From assembly GCA_025612245.1 (NCBI GenBank), contig JAAXKQ010000003.1, forward strand, positions 197,105 through 261,104: DNA of 64,000 bases, given 5' to 3'. The notes beneath the pieces were generated by a model. The model had not been told where the DNA came from, made no database searches, and saw nothing but the letters and a program-made list of their open reading frames with translations. Shown here piece after piece: positions 45,239-53,319 of the stretch; positions within the stretch are counted from its first letter, which is position 1, and each line of letters opens with the position of its first letter. This DNA is from Ignavibacteria bacterium (GTDB taxonomy: Bacteria; Bacteroidota; Ignavibacteria; Ignavibacteriales; SURF-24). The position numbers and the translations under genes are program-made.

Positions 45239-45757
45239 ATGAGCGATACTTTCAAACTTTTTCAGATTGATCAGGATGTTCAGGGGCTGCTCGACTCCGA
45301 AGCCAGTTATTCCGAGGATACAGGAGAACTCTTGCCTGAGATCCGTGAAAAGCTGGAAACTCTTAGCCAGTCGCGTTCGGATCTGATATATGATCTGGCA
45401 CAGTACAATCTTTACTGTGCCGATCTTGAAGAAATGGTAAAAAAGGAGATACGCCGGCTTCAGGCGCTTCAGAGTAAGCTTCAGAAGAAATCTGAATCTG
45501 TAAAAAAGACGCTCAAAGCGTTCATTCCTGAAGGTGAAAGCGTTGATTTCGGGACTGTAAAAATAAGCTGGCGAAAATCCTCGCACGTTATTACCGATGA
45601 GGTGCTCGACCTGGAAGAACTCGAAAAAGCTTGTCCTCAGCTTGTTAAGCACTCGCGTGAACTTAAAAAAGAGGAAGTAAAGAATTATTTCAAGGCAACT
45701 GGACTGGTACCGCTCGGCTGCGAAATAATTGAAAAAAACAATCTTATCATTGGGTAA
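45239..45757 (+). CDS. Siphovirus Gp157-like protein
   Basis: A 172-residue protein of the Gp157 family found in siphophages near recombination genes. The N-terminal half is helical and coiled-coil (about 30-105, LSQSRSDLIYDLAQYNLYCADL, then RRLQALQSKLQKKSESVKKTL). The second half carries the family's small beta unit ISWRKSSHVIT and the ending GLVPLGCEIIEKNN. Its role in phages is unclear; it has been linked to host resistance and recombination. It is 21 bases upstream of the SSAP gene and certainly in the same operon. No integrase, capsid or other phage gene is nearby. Confidence 0.82.
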   Translation: MSDTFKLFQIDQDVQGLLDSEASYSEDTGELLPEIREKLETLSQSRSDLIYDLAQYNLYCADLEEMVKKEIRRLQALQSKLQKKSESVKKTLKAFIPEGESVDFGTVKISWRKSSHVITDEVLDLEELEKACPQLVKHSRELKKEEVKNYFKATGLVPLGCEIIEKNNLIIG

Positions 45758-45778
45758 AAACCATTAGGAGAAGAAACT

Positions 45779-46675
45779 ATGGAAAATGCTGTTTCAAGCT
45801 ATGAACAGAATAATATGCAGAATATTGCCGAAAATGAGACTTCAAACCTGACCCCGTTTAACAATATGTACCAGAAGGCAAGCCTTCTTACGGTAACCGA
45901 AAAGGAGCAGAAAGCCCTCGAAGCACCTCTCAACCCGGATGAAGTTGAAATACGCCCCGACGGACTAATCTATTACCCGCAGGTCTTTTATCGCGAAAAG
46001 CTGAATTCAATCTTTGGAATCGGGCAATGGGCGCTCATTCAGCACTCGATCTCAAAAATCGGCAATACGCTCTGCTTCGACGGTTCACTTTATGTAAGGG
46101 GATGCTTCGTCAGCCGCGCACTCGGCGAACATGAATACTATGAAAACAACAGGAATACGAGCTGGGCTTCGGTCTATGAGGCCGCCAAAAGCGACTGCCT
46201 GGTAAGGTGCTGCAAGGATCTGGGAATCGCAAAAGAATTGTGGCAGCCTGCATACGGGCGCGATTGGGTTAAAAAATATGCCGTGAAGGTCTTTGTTGAA
46301 GTAAAAGACCGCCAGACCGGCAAGACCGAAACCAAAGCTCAGTGGAGAAGAAAAGACGCCGATCCGTTCTGGAATGAGAAAGGCATAGTACCCGGCTCAA
46401 AGTATGAGCCTCCTCAGCAGAAAAAATCTCATACCACCCCGGCGGCCCAGGCCGAGGCTCCTCAGGCCGGAACTTTTACGGAAGCTGAACCCCAAAATCT
46501 GGTTGATTCTGTAAGGGATACACTGCCAAAGCTGAATAACCTGAGCGAAATAAAGGACTACTGGGAGGAAATCTTCCCCCTTTATAATAAACTGCCGGTT
46601 GAATCCAAAAGGATCGTCAACAAGGAGTTCAAGTACTATAGAGACGCCGTAAAATCCTCCGGATTGTTCCACTGA
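45779..46675 (+). CDS. Mgm101/Rad52-like single-strand annealing protein
   Basis: A 298-residue protein whose core (about 50-200) fits the Mgm101/Rad52 superfamily of annealing recombinases. DGLIYYPQVFYREKLNSIFG, IGQWALIQH, SKSDCLVRCCKDLGIA-like and ELWQPAYGRDWVKKY are the recognisable parts. These proteins bind single-stranded DNA and pair complementary strands, usually in phages and mitochondria. The N-terminus is Asn-rich and the C-terminus (about 205-298) has a Pro/Ala/Gln linker and a helical end of unknown function. It follows Gp157 with a strong ribosome site (TTAGGAGAAG). The assignment is by motif reading and not searched. Confidence 0.78.
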   Translation: MENAVSSYEQNNMQNIAENETSNLTPFNNMYQKASLLTVTEKEQKALEAPLNPDEVEIRPDGLIYYPQVFYREKLNSIFGIGQWALIQHSISKIGNTLCFDGSLYVRGCFVSRALGEHEYYENNRNTSWASVYEAAKSDCLVRCCKDLGIAKELWQPAYGRDWVKKYAVKVFVEVKDRQTGKTETKAQWRRKDADPFWNEKGIVPGSKYEPPQQKKSHTTPAAQAEAPQAGTFTEAEPQNLVDSVRDTLPKLNNLSEIKDYWEEIFPLYNKLPVESKRIVNKEFKYYRDAVKSSGLFH

Positions 46676-46710
46676 TAATCCACGAAGACTAATTGTCTCC
46701 AATAAGCAAA

Positions 46711-46739
46711 AGCAGGCATAGAAAAATGCCTGCTTTTTT
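46711..46739 (+). terminator. Rho-independent terminator after the SSAP gene
   Basis: A 9-base stem (AGCAGGCAT/ATGCCTGCT) with a 6-base loop, followed by TTTTTT. It lies 36 bases past the SSAP stop and closes the two-gene unit. Confidence 0.92.
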
Positions 46740-46948
46740 GCTTCCACACCCGAGAAAAAGCTCGGAATAACACCACTTAAAGCTGCCTGGAATAAAGAAT
46801 CCAGAGAAGGTATGAATACATTTGGGCAATATTAACCACACTTTAAACTTAAACTTTTTATAAAAAGTTACTTTTTACTCCGATTTAAGCATATCAAAGA
46901 TGGCACTTTTCTTTCCTGAACTTGAACGAAATTTTAAGGACAGGAAAG

Positions 46949-48910
46949 ATGAAAAAAGGAATAATTTTACTATCACTACTATTTGTTTTACTATTCATGA
47001 CCAATACGAGCTGGGCTATTAACTACTTTGTCAATGCCGCAAGTGGCAACGACGCCAACTCAGGAAGATCGACAACTCTCCCCTGGAAAACCATACAGAA
47101 AGCTGCAAACTCCATGGCTTCGGGCGATACCTGCTTTGTAAGCCCAGGCAGCTACCCGGAAAGAATAAACGTAAGCAGATCAGGCGCACAGGGCGCTCCC
47201 ATCGTCTTTAAGGCGCTTGGAAGCGGAGTGGTGACAAAAGGCTTTACAGTCATTGCAAATTACGTTACGGTTGACGGTTTTGAGGTCACGGAAACAAGCC
47301 GTACAAGCTGGGTGGACGGAACGGGATTCCACATTAAAGGCCAGTACGTGAAAATCCTGAATAACTACATTCATATTACATACCGTGAAGGCATCAGGCT
47401 TGGGGATGATCCAAGTTCTTCAGTTACAAACAACTGCCTCCTACAGAACAATAAAATCATACGCGTAGGCCACTCCGGAATTCTTGTCTGCGGCGTAAAT
47501 AACGTGGTAAAGGGAAATGAAATTGCGGGGGTTGTGCAGTGGGCTGTAACAAATCCGCAGAACCTGGATGCCGTGGGACTGAGATTCTTTGGAACGGGAC
47601 ACATAATCTGCAATAACTACATTCATGACATCATGCTCGGCGACCCTGAGAACGGTAATGCACCTCACGTCGATGCAGTACAGACCTGGGGCCCTGCAAC
47701 ATACATTACAATTGAAAATAATACTTTTGCCATGGGAGAGCCGACCTTGAACAAACAGATATCCATGGTTACAGAGGTTAATGCTCCGGTTAATGACCTT
47801 ACATACAGAAACAACGTCTGCTACAACACCTTAAGAGGCCTTAATATTTACGGCTCTCACGTCTCCGGCACTTCAACCCCGATTGAAAACCTGAAGGTCG
47901 AGAACAACACCTTTGACGGCTTTTTGGATAACCCGGTTGAAATGCACGACTGCCCGAATGCCAAGGTGATGAATAATGTCTTCTATAACACAAAAGAGCT
48001 CTTTATAGACACCAAAACCGCTTCTTCGGGCCTCCAGATAGGCTATAACAGCTTTTACCATACTGACGGCACACTTCCCGCGGGAACTCATTATCAGGGC
48101 GACATATGGGGTTCAGATCCCAAATTTGTAAGCCTATCACAGAGGGATTACCGCCTTCAGACAACCTCTGCACTCATCGACAAGGGCGTTACTCTTTCTG
48201 ACGTCACTGCAGACCTTAGCGGTACGGCCAGACCTCAGGGCCTGGGTTTTGATATGGGCGCCTACGAAACGTCTTCTTCCTCGGTTGTTGTCTCACCTAC
48301 AACCGACATCTCTTCTCCAAAGGTTATTGGTGCCAGCCTGACCTCATCTTTCAGGCTTACAGTTACATTCTCCGAAAAAGTTTCCTCAGCTGAAGCCCTA
48401 ATAAAGTCTAACTACAGCATTTCCGGCGGAATTTCAGTTAAAAGCATCTCAATGAATTCAACACAGGACGGGGTTATTATTTCCACCTCAAAGCACAAAA
48501 GAGGAGTAATATATACTGTAACGGTAAGCAACGTAAAGGACCTGGCCGGAAACGTAATTTCATCCTTCGACAACAAGGCACAGTATCAGCTCGCAATAAG
48601 CAAGGAAGCCGATGATGCCCAGGCTGAAGACGAAGAAACTTCACCCGAGACTTACCAGCTCAGTCAGAACTTCCCGAATCCCTTCAACCCGTCAACCGTT
48701 ATAAAGTATTCTGTTCCCGAGAACTCATTCGTTACTCTTAAGGTCTACGACATGCTGGGTAAAGAAGTTGCAACCCTCGTAAATGAACAGAAGTCCAGGG
48801 GGAACTATGAAATCCAGTTCGACGCAAGTAAGCTTTCAAGCGGAACGTATATTTACCAGATGAAGACAAATAATTTCATCGAGAATAAAAAGATGATACT
48901 TGAGAAGTAA
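46949..48910 (+). CDS. Right-handed beta-helix protein with T9SS sorting domain
   Basis: A 653-residue secreted protein. The signal peptide is 1-24 (ending NTSWA). The N-terminus YFVNAASGNDANSGRS is the DUF1565-type start of pectate-lyase-like proteins, and parallel beta-helix coils (about 50-430) follow with NNYIH and NNTF turns. An Ig-like/SbsA-like domain (about 455-545) precedes the T9SS type A domain (about 565-653, NFPNPFNPSTVIKYSVPE). It is therefore surface-exported by type IX secretion. It is paralogous to the 50157 protein. A polysaccharide lyase or epimerase role is suggested by fold and locus; no catalytic residues can be named. ATG 46949 is chosen for its ribosome site and signal peptide. 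Confidence 0.9.
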   Translation: MKKGIILLSLLFVLLFMTNTSWAINYFVNAASGNDANSGRSTTLPWKTIQKAANSMASGDTCFVSPGSYPERINVSRSGAQGAPIVFKALGSGVVTKGFTVIANYVTVDGFEVTETSRTSWVDGTGFHIKGQYVKILNNYIHITYREGIRLGDDPSSSVTNNCLLQNNKIIRVGHSGILVCGVNNVVKGNEIAGVVQWAVTNPQNLDAVGLRFFGTGHIICNNYIHDIMLGDPENGNAPHVDAVQTWGPATYITIENNTFAMGEPTLNKQISMVTEVNAPVNDLTYRNNVCYNTLRGLNIYGSHVSGTSTPIENLKVENNTFDGFLDNPVEMHDCPNAKVMNNVFYNTKELFIDTKTASSGLQIGYNSFYHTDGTLPAGTHYQGDIWGSDPKFVSLSQRDYRLQTTSALIDKGVTLSDVTADLSGTARPQGLGFDMGAYETSSSSVVVSPTTDISSPKVIGASLTSSFRLTVTFSEKVSSAEALIKSNYSISGGISVKSISMNSTQDGVIISTSKHKRGVIYTVTVSNVKDLAGNVISSFDNKAQYQLAISKEADDAQAEDEETSPETYQLSQNFPNPFNPSTVIKYSVPENSFVTLKVYDMLGKEVATLVNEQKSRGNYEIQFDASKLSSGTYIYQMKTNNFIENKKMILEK

Positions 48911-48914
48911 ACCA

Positions 48915-50009
48915 TCAGAATTTCTTCTTTCTTAAGTATTCACCTGCATTTACAATGATCCTGCTGGAGATGCTCCAGCAGGATTCATATTGACCTGAAA
49001 ACAGGACTTCTTTTCCCCCCATGCCTGCCTTGAAGCGGTAGCCCCCCGGGTTATTTTCAGGATCGATTCCACCAAGGTCGTACTCCAGGGCTCCATTTTC
49101 TTTCATCCATTTTATCAGCTCCCACTGGAGCAGGTAGGCACCGAGCAGTTCACGTCCTTCCTTGTTTGCAGCTGCAAGCAGGCATATTCCCCTGTTCCCA
49201 ATTAAAGAGCCTACAAGCCCTGCAACCGCCCTTCCCTGCGAACTGCAGATTAGTATGCGCATCTTGTGCCTTTCGGGAAGGTTTTTCTGTATTTCAATAA
49301 AGGTGTCAATATCGGCTGCTGCAGGAATATCTTTCATTAAAAGGAGCTCCCTGTATAACCCTTTGAACTTCAGGAAAAGATCGCTTCCCGTTCCTTCAAA
49401 CACCTGAAGCTCATTTCTTTCTGCAACATTCAGCCTGTTCCGCCATTTGTGATGAAACCGGCTCCTGATTTCAGGAATCGTAGGCTCAAGGCCGAGTATA
49501 ATTGTCCTCTGCGGCTTATAGGAGTCATTTTTCACGTAAAAGGAATTCCTGAAGACCTCTTCAAATTGCCTCTCTTCCTCTATAGACATTCCCGGAACAA
49601 GTCTGAGCATCAGTTTTCTTTTTATTGCATATTCATTATTAAGCGCCTTTAATATCCCTTCCAGTACTTTTTTATCCCACGCAAAGCCCTTTTTTTTCCA
49701 TACAGGGCCAAAGAAAACGTATGCGATTCCTCTATGCAAAAAAGGAAGCGTTAGTATCCTTACCCCGGCAAGAGCCATAACGGAGCCTTTTTCTTTCAGA
49801 ACCACGTGACTAATTTTCCTGCCTCCGGGGAAATATTTTCCGTAAGCCCAGCTCTGGTATATGCTCGCATCCTCAAAAAGGTCAAGATAACCTTCCCAAA
49901 GCTCTTCATCCACCAGGTCGGTTTCAATGAGCATGTTGCCTGGAATTTCAGAGCGGTATGGTCTTTTCCTATGTGCTAAGTCTAAAGTTGTCCGGGTACT
50001 TAATTTCAT
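48915..50009 (-). CDS. FemAB/GNAT-type acyl transferase of the polysaccharide locus
   Basis: A 364-residue protein with two GNAT-like halves, the fold of FemABX peptidyl transferases and of FemAB-like proteins in exopolysaccharide loci. Recognisable parts are YQSWAYGKYFPGG near residue 52, FGPVW near 95, the central SRFHHKWRNRLNVAER and the late LQWELIKWMKENG...YDLGGIDP that ends the second fold. The likely reaction is transfer of an aminoacyl or acyl group to a sugar or lipid-linked precursor; the donor is unknown. The gene is convergent with the beta-helix gene (four bases between stops) and divergent from the second beta-helix gene. Confidence 0.83.
   Translation of the reverse strand: MKLSTRTTLDLAHRKRPYRSEIPGNMLIETDLVDEELWEGYLDLFEDASIYQSWAYGKYFPGGRKISHVVLKEKGSVMALAGVRILTLPFLHRGIAYVFFGPVWKKKGFAWDKKVLEGILKALNNEYAIKRKLMLRLVPGMSIEEERQFEEVFRNSFYVKNDSYKPQRTIILGLEPTIPEIRSRFHHKWRNRLNVAERNELQVFEGTGSDLFLKFKGLYRELLLMKDIPAAADIDTFIEIQKNLPERHKMRILICSSQGRAVAGLVGSLIGNRGICLLAAANKEGRELLGAYLLQWELIKWMKENGALEYDLGGIDPENNPGGYRFKAGMGGKEVLFSGQYESCWSISSRIIVNAGEYLRKKKF
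48960..48982. repeat. Perfect hairpin inside the end of the FemAB-like gene
   Basis: CCTGCTGGAG and CTCCAGCAGG form a perfect 10-base inverted repeat with a 3-base loop, 50 bases past the stop of the beta-helix gene. It could end or protect that mRNA within the opposing gene. No T-run follows. Confidence 0.5.
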
Positions 50010-50156
50010 TGCCTTTACTTTATTTCTTTTTGTTTTCCACTGTTACATTTTTCCACTGGCTTGCTTTATTGGCCTTAATGTTTCTATTATATAGTTAAAA
50101 CTTCTTTTTAGGACTTTTCTCAGAACATAAATTACATAAAAACAGGTTTTTCAGTA

Positions 50157-51509
50157 ATGAATAGACAATTCTGCTTTTCCGGAGGATTCCAAAGGTTTTT
50201 AATACTGGTCACTTTTCTTTTGCTCACCGGCTGCGGACGGGATTCGGCACACACATATTATGTCGATTGTAAAAAAGGAAGCGATTCCAATTCCGGCAGA
50301 TCGGCTTCAAACGCATTTAGGACCATTCGGAAAGCTTCCGAGGTCATCTCTCCGGGTGAGGTGTGCATAGTAAAAAAAGGTAATTACCCCGAAAGGGTTT
50401 ATATCCATACTTCCGGCACTAAAGAAAACCCAATTACCTTCAAAGCTTCAGGAAAAGGCGTCGTTACAAAGGGTTTTACCGTTGAAGCCGATTTTGTAAG
50501 AATTGAGGGCTTTGAAATCACCTCTACTTCCCCCAAGGGATGGAAAGAAGGAGCCGGAATTCACTTAAAAGGTCGCGGCTGCAGGCTTACTAATAACTAC
50601 ATACACGACGTGTTCTTAGAGGGAATCCGCCTTGGAGACGACCTTACTTCAGCCTCTACCAGCAACTGCCTGGTAAGCGGAAACAGAATGATCCGCTGCG
50701 GACAGGCAGGCATTCAGATCTGCGGACAAAACAATAGGGTCGAAAATAACGAGATTTCCGGTACGGTGCAGTGGTCAAAAACTAACCCACAGAAACTTGA
50801 TGCCGATGGCATGAGGTTCTTCGGTTCAGGGCACGTAATAAAAAAAAACCGCGTACATAGTATTCTCTTAAGCGACCCTGAAAACAGCGATCAGCCTCAC
50901 ATAGACTGCGCACAGACCTGGGGACCCGCAAGCAATATTGTCTTTGAAGACAATGACTTCAGCCTCGGAGAGAATACGCTCAACAAGGAGATCATCATGA
51001 TAACCGAAGTCACTCCGCCGGTCGGAAACATTATATTCAGGAACAACATATTCCACGACGCCTTCAGGGGCCTTAATATTTTCGGTTCCCACGCCCCCGG
51101 GCATCCGAGCCCCATAGTAGACGTAAAAATTCTGAACAACACATTTGCCGGCTTTTCAGACAACGCATTTGAACTGCACGATACGCACGATGCAAAGGTC
51201 ATAAATAACATTTTCTACGAATGCACTTCAATTTTTGTCGACCCCAAAAGCAGAAATGCGAACCTTGAATCGGGCTATAACTGCTACTACCGGAAAGGAG
51301 GCAGACAAACCCGGGGAGTTAAAGCTTCTCCTTCGGACTTAATAAACGTAAACCCTGAATTTCAGGATCCAGCAAAAAAGAACTTCCGCCTCAGGAGCTC
51401 TTCTCCGCTTAAGGGCCGGGGAAAAGTTTTATATGAAACAGGAACGGATTTACCCGGAAAATCCATAAAAAAAACAAAAGCTCCGGACATAGGGGCATTT
51501 ATTCCTTGA
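50157..51509 (+). CDS. Right-handed beta-helix lipoprotein
   Basis: A 450-residue paralogue of the 46949 protein (close to half identical by eye from the N-terminal YYVDCKKGSDSNSGRS through FGSHAPG). It has a lipoprotein signal peptide with lipobox LLTGC (Cys23) instead of a plain signal, and it ends after the beta-helix at about 450 with no Ig-like or T9SS part. It should be lipid-anchored at the periplasmic or outer face of the outer membrane. A polysaccharide-active role is suggested by fold and context. Its 3' end overlaps the convergent deacetylase gene by 11 bases (51499-51509). Confidence 0.88.
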   Translation: MNRQFCFSGGFQRFLILVTFLLLTGCGRDSAHTYYVDCKKGSDSNSGRSASNAFRTIRKASEVISPGEVCIVKKGNYPERVYIHTSGTKENPITFKASGKGVVTKGFTVEADFVRIEGFEITSTSPKGWKEGAGIHLKGRGCRLTNNYIHDVFLEGIRLGDDLTSASTSNCLVSGNRMIRCGQAGIQICGQNNRVENNEISGTVQWSKTNPQKLDADGMRFFGSGHVIKKNRVHSILLSDPENSDQPHIDCAQTWGPASNIVFEDNDFSLGENTLNKEIIMITEVTPPVGNIIFRNNIFHDAFRGLNIFGSHAPGHPSPIVDVKILNNTFAGFSDNAFELHDTHDAKVINNIFYECTSIFVDPKSRNANLESGYNCYYRKGGRQTRGVKASPSDLINVNPEFQDPAKKNFRLRSSSPLKGRGKVLYETGTDLPGKSIKKTKAPDIGAFIP

Positions 51510-52395
51510 TGCCCGACAGACTGTCCTCGGGCACTGAAGTACCTTCTTCCGGACTTTGCTCTACCCTTCTTCTTCTTCGCCTCGACTTTATTCGTATCAG
51601 CTTTTCCTTCAGAATCCTCAGGTAATTAAGCCACGCATAAGCTCCCAGGATCTTTAGCTTAAATTCCAGGAGTGAGTCCGAAGGATCGGTTCTTACCCTG
51701 CCTAAAAGCAACCCCTTCAACTCTGAAGAAGAAACTTCATAGCCGATTGAAAACAGCCTTTTATAACCCGCTTCCCGTGCAGCTTTCAGCATACTGCAGT
51801 TTAAGTCGCCATAAGGGAACGAGAACATCTCTACAGGCTTTCCCGTTACGGCCTCCAGGACTTCCTTCGACTTTAGGAATTCCTCCTTTACCTCCAGAGA
51901 GTCCATTTTTGTCATCATCCTGTGCAAATAGGAGTGAGACCCAATTTGAACAAGGTGCCCCGGAAGGCGTTTTATTTCACGAGCTCTCATTACCTCTTCA
52001 TTTCCATCCTGGAAACTCGTATTGGTCCTCCAGTTGGGTTTCCTGCCTAGGAATTTTACGGGAAAGAACAAGGCACAGGGTATTCCATGCCTTATCAGTT
52101 CAGGAAGAGCATTCCTGAGGAGGCAGTTAAAACCGTCATCAAAGGTAATAATTACATAGTTCTTCCCTGCCTGGAGTTTTCCCATATAGTCGGCTCTTAT
52201 GGGTTGAACCGTTTTCTTAAGCAGTTTAATCTGCCTGATGAACTTTTCTTTTTCGTCGTCCCTGACGGAATGGTAATAAATCACCTGGCATCTTCCTGAG
52301 GGTTTTCTTCCTGAAAGGAAAAGCAAGGCATTCTTAAGCAGGAGAAACAGCCTGAAAAGAATGCTTATTAGTATTTTTATTCTGCGGTATTTCAC
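51499..52395 (-). CDS. Polysaccharide deacetylase (CE4 NodB-like)
   Basis: A 298-residue CE4 deacetylase with an N-terminal membrane helix (about residues 5-25, ILISILFRLFLLLKNALLFL). The NodB domain (about 40-225) holds motif 1 ITFDDGF (catalytic and metal Asp), motif 2 IGSHSYLH (His pair HSYLH) and motif 3 FSFPYGD. It would remove N-acetyl groups from polysaccharide near the membrane. The C-terminal tail has RIKSRRRRRRVEQ, a strong basic run. The start is a GTG at 52395 that shares one base with the stop of the GT2 gene (TAGTG). It is late in the capsule operon. Confidence 0.9.
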   Translation of the reverse strand: MKYRRIKILISILFRLFLLLKNALLFLSGRKPSGRCQVIYYHSVRDDEKEKFIRQIKLLKKTVQPIRADYMGKLQAGKNYVIITFDDGFNCLLRNALPELIRHGIPCALFFPVKFLGRKPNWRTNTSFQDGNEEVMRAREIKRLPGHLVQIGSHSYLHRMMTKMDSLEVKEEFLKSKEVLEAVTGKPVEMFSFPYGDLNCSMLKAAREAGYKRLFSIGYEVSSSELKGLLLGRVRTDPSDSLLEFKLKILGAYAWLNYLRILKEKLIRIKSRRRRRRVEQSPEEGTSVPEDSLSGIKE

Positions 52396-53315
52396 TAGAC
52401 CTGGTATTCTTTGTTTTTTGCGGTTTTTGAAGCCTTAAAAGGGGCCTTGAAGTAAACGATATTTGCTATTCGTTCTATCTGTTCTTTTCTCACATAGCGC
52501 ACAAAATCGCTTGAGACCGGTCTTTCCTCCTTCTTCAAAGTTGTCCACCAGAATCCGGCAAAGCGGCATATACTTCCTATAACGTAAGGCTTTTCCTTCA
52601 TTCTGAAGATGCATTTTAAGACCTGGAAGAACGGGTGATAGCCCAGAGAATACTCAACTGCTCCCTGGCGGAACTTGAAATTCAACACGTTCAGCACGGC
52701 TGTTCCCGTTCTGCGGTGGTGAAGAACCATGAGGTGTGAGATGGATTTTACCTGCCAGCCATGCATCCTGACAGAAATTTCAGCCACACCATCCTCCCCT
52801 CCGTTGGCAATTGGCGTAAGCCCACCAAGCCTGTCGAAACACTCGCGCCTGAAGAACTGAATTGCATTACCCACGCTGTTTCCGCTGTTGATCCCTTTGT
52901 GCATCTTCCCGTCGTAAAGGTCAAATATCTGCCCTCCCGCAAGCCCAAGGTCCGGATCCTTGTCAAATTCACTTATAAGCTTTTTATAGTAATCAGGCTC
53001 AAAGGTAATGTCGGCATCCAGTATGCCGAGAAAGTCGTATTCCAGGTCCCTGAGCATGTCGTATCCGATATTGATTGCATAGACTTTCGAGGCAAAATTC
53101 CTCCCTTCGGCACTCGTTACCCTGTGAAGCTGAATAAAATCATGTTCCGCCTCATAGCGGCTTACTATTTCATCTGTACAGTCTGTAGATCCGTCACTTA
53201 CAATTACCCATTTAAGAGGAAGAACGGACTGCTTTAACACGGACTTTATTGTGTTTTCAATGAATATCTCCTCATTTTTTGCAGCTGTGATCAGTACGTA
53301 TGAAGTCTTCTTCAT
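52395..53315 (-). CDS. Family 2 glycosyltransferase
   Basis: A 306-residue cytoplasmic or membrane-associated glycosyltransferase that adds one sugar to a lipid-linked repeat unit. The GT-A fold is visible from VLITAAKNEEIFIENT through VSDGSTDCTDE, the DxD-type LDADITFEPD and GGEDGVAEI in the acceptor region. The C-terminus lacks the multi-helix bundle of processive synthases. ATG 53315 is chosen over the TTG at 53330 because GGAGAATAAATCT precedes it. The start is four bases after the Wzy-like stop. The donor sugar is unknown. Confidence 0.9.
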   Translation of the reverse strand: MKKTSYVLITAAKNEEIFIENTIKSVLKQSVLPLKWVIVSDGSTDCTDEIVSRYEAEHDFIQLHRVTSAEGRNFASKVYAINIGYDMLRDLEYDFLGILDADITFEPDYYKKLISEFDKDPDLGLAGGQIFDLYDGKMHKGINSGNSVGNAIQFFRRECFDRLGGLTPIANGGEDGVAEISVRMHGWQVKSISHLMVLHHRRTGTAVLNVLNFKFRQGAVEYSLGYHPFFQVLKCIFRMKEKPYVIGSICRFAGFWWTTLKKEERPVSSDFVRYVRKEQIERIANIVYFKAPFKASKTAKNKEYQV

Positions 53316-53319
53316 AGAT

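Noticed and set aside
44565-46740. Intact prophage around the Gp157/SSAP pair
   Set aside because: No integrase, repressor, terminase or structural gene and no attachment-site repeats flank the pair; neighbours are ordinary chromosomal genes.
46890-46925. Possible sigma-54 promoter (TGGCAC near 46896)
   Set aside because: The GG is present but the element ten bases on is TC rather than GC, so the -12 box is missing. A similar TGGCAC near 45034 fails in the same way.
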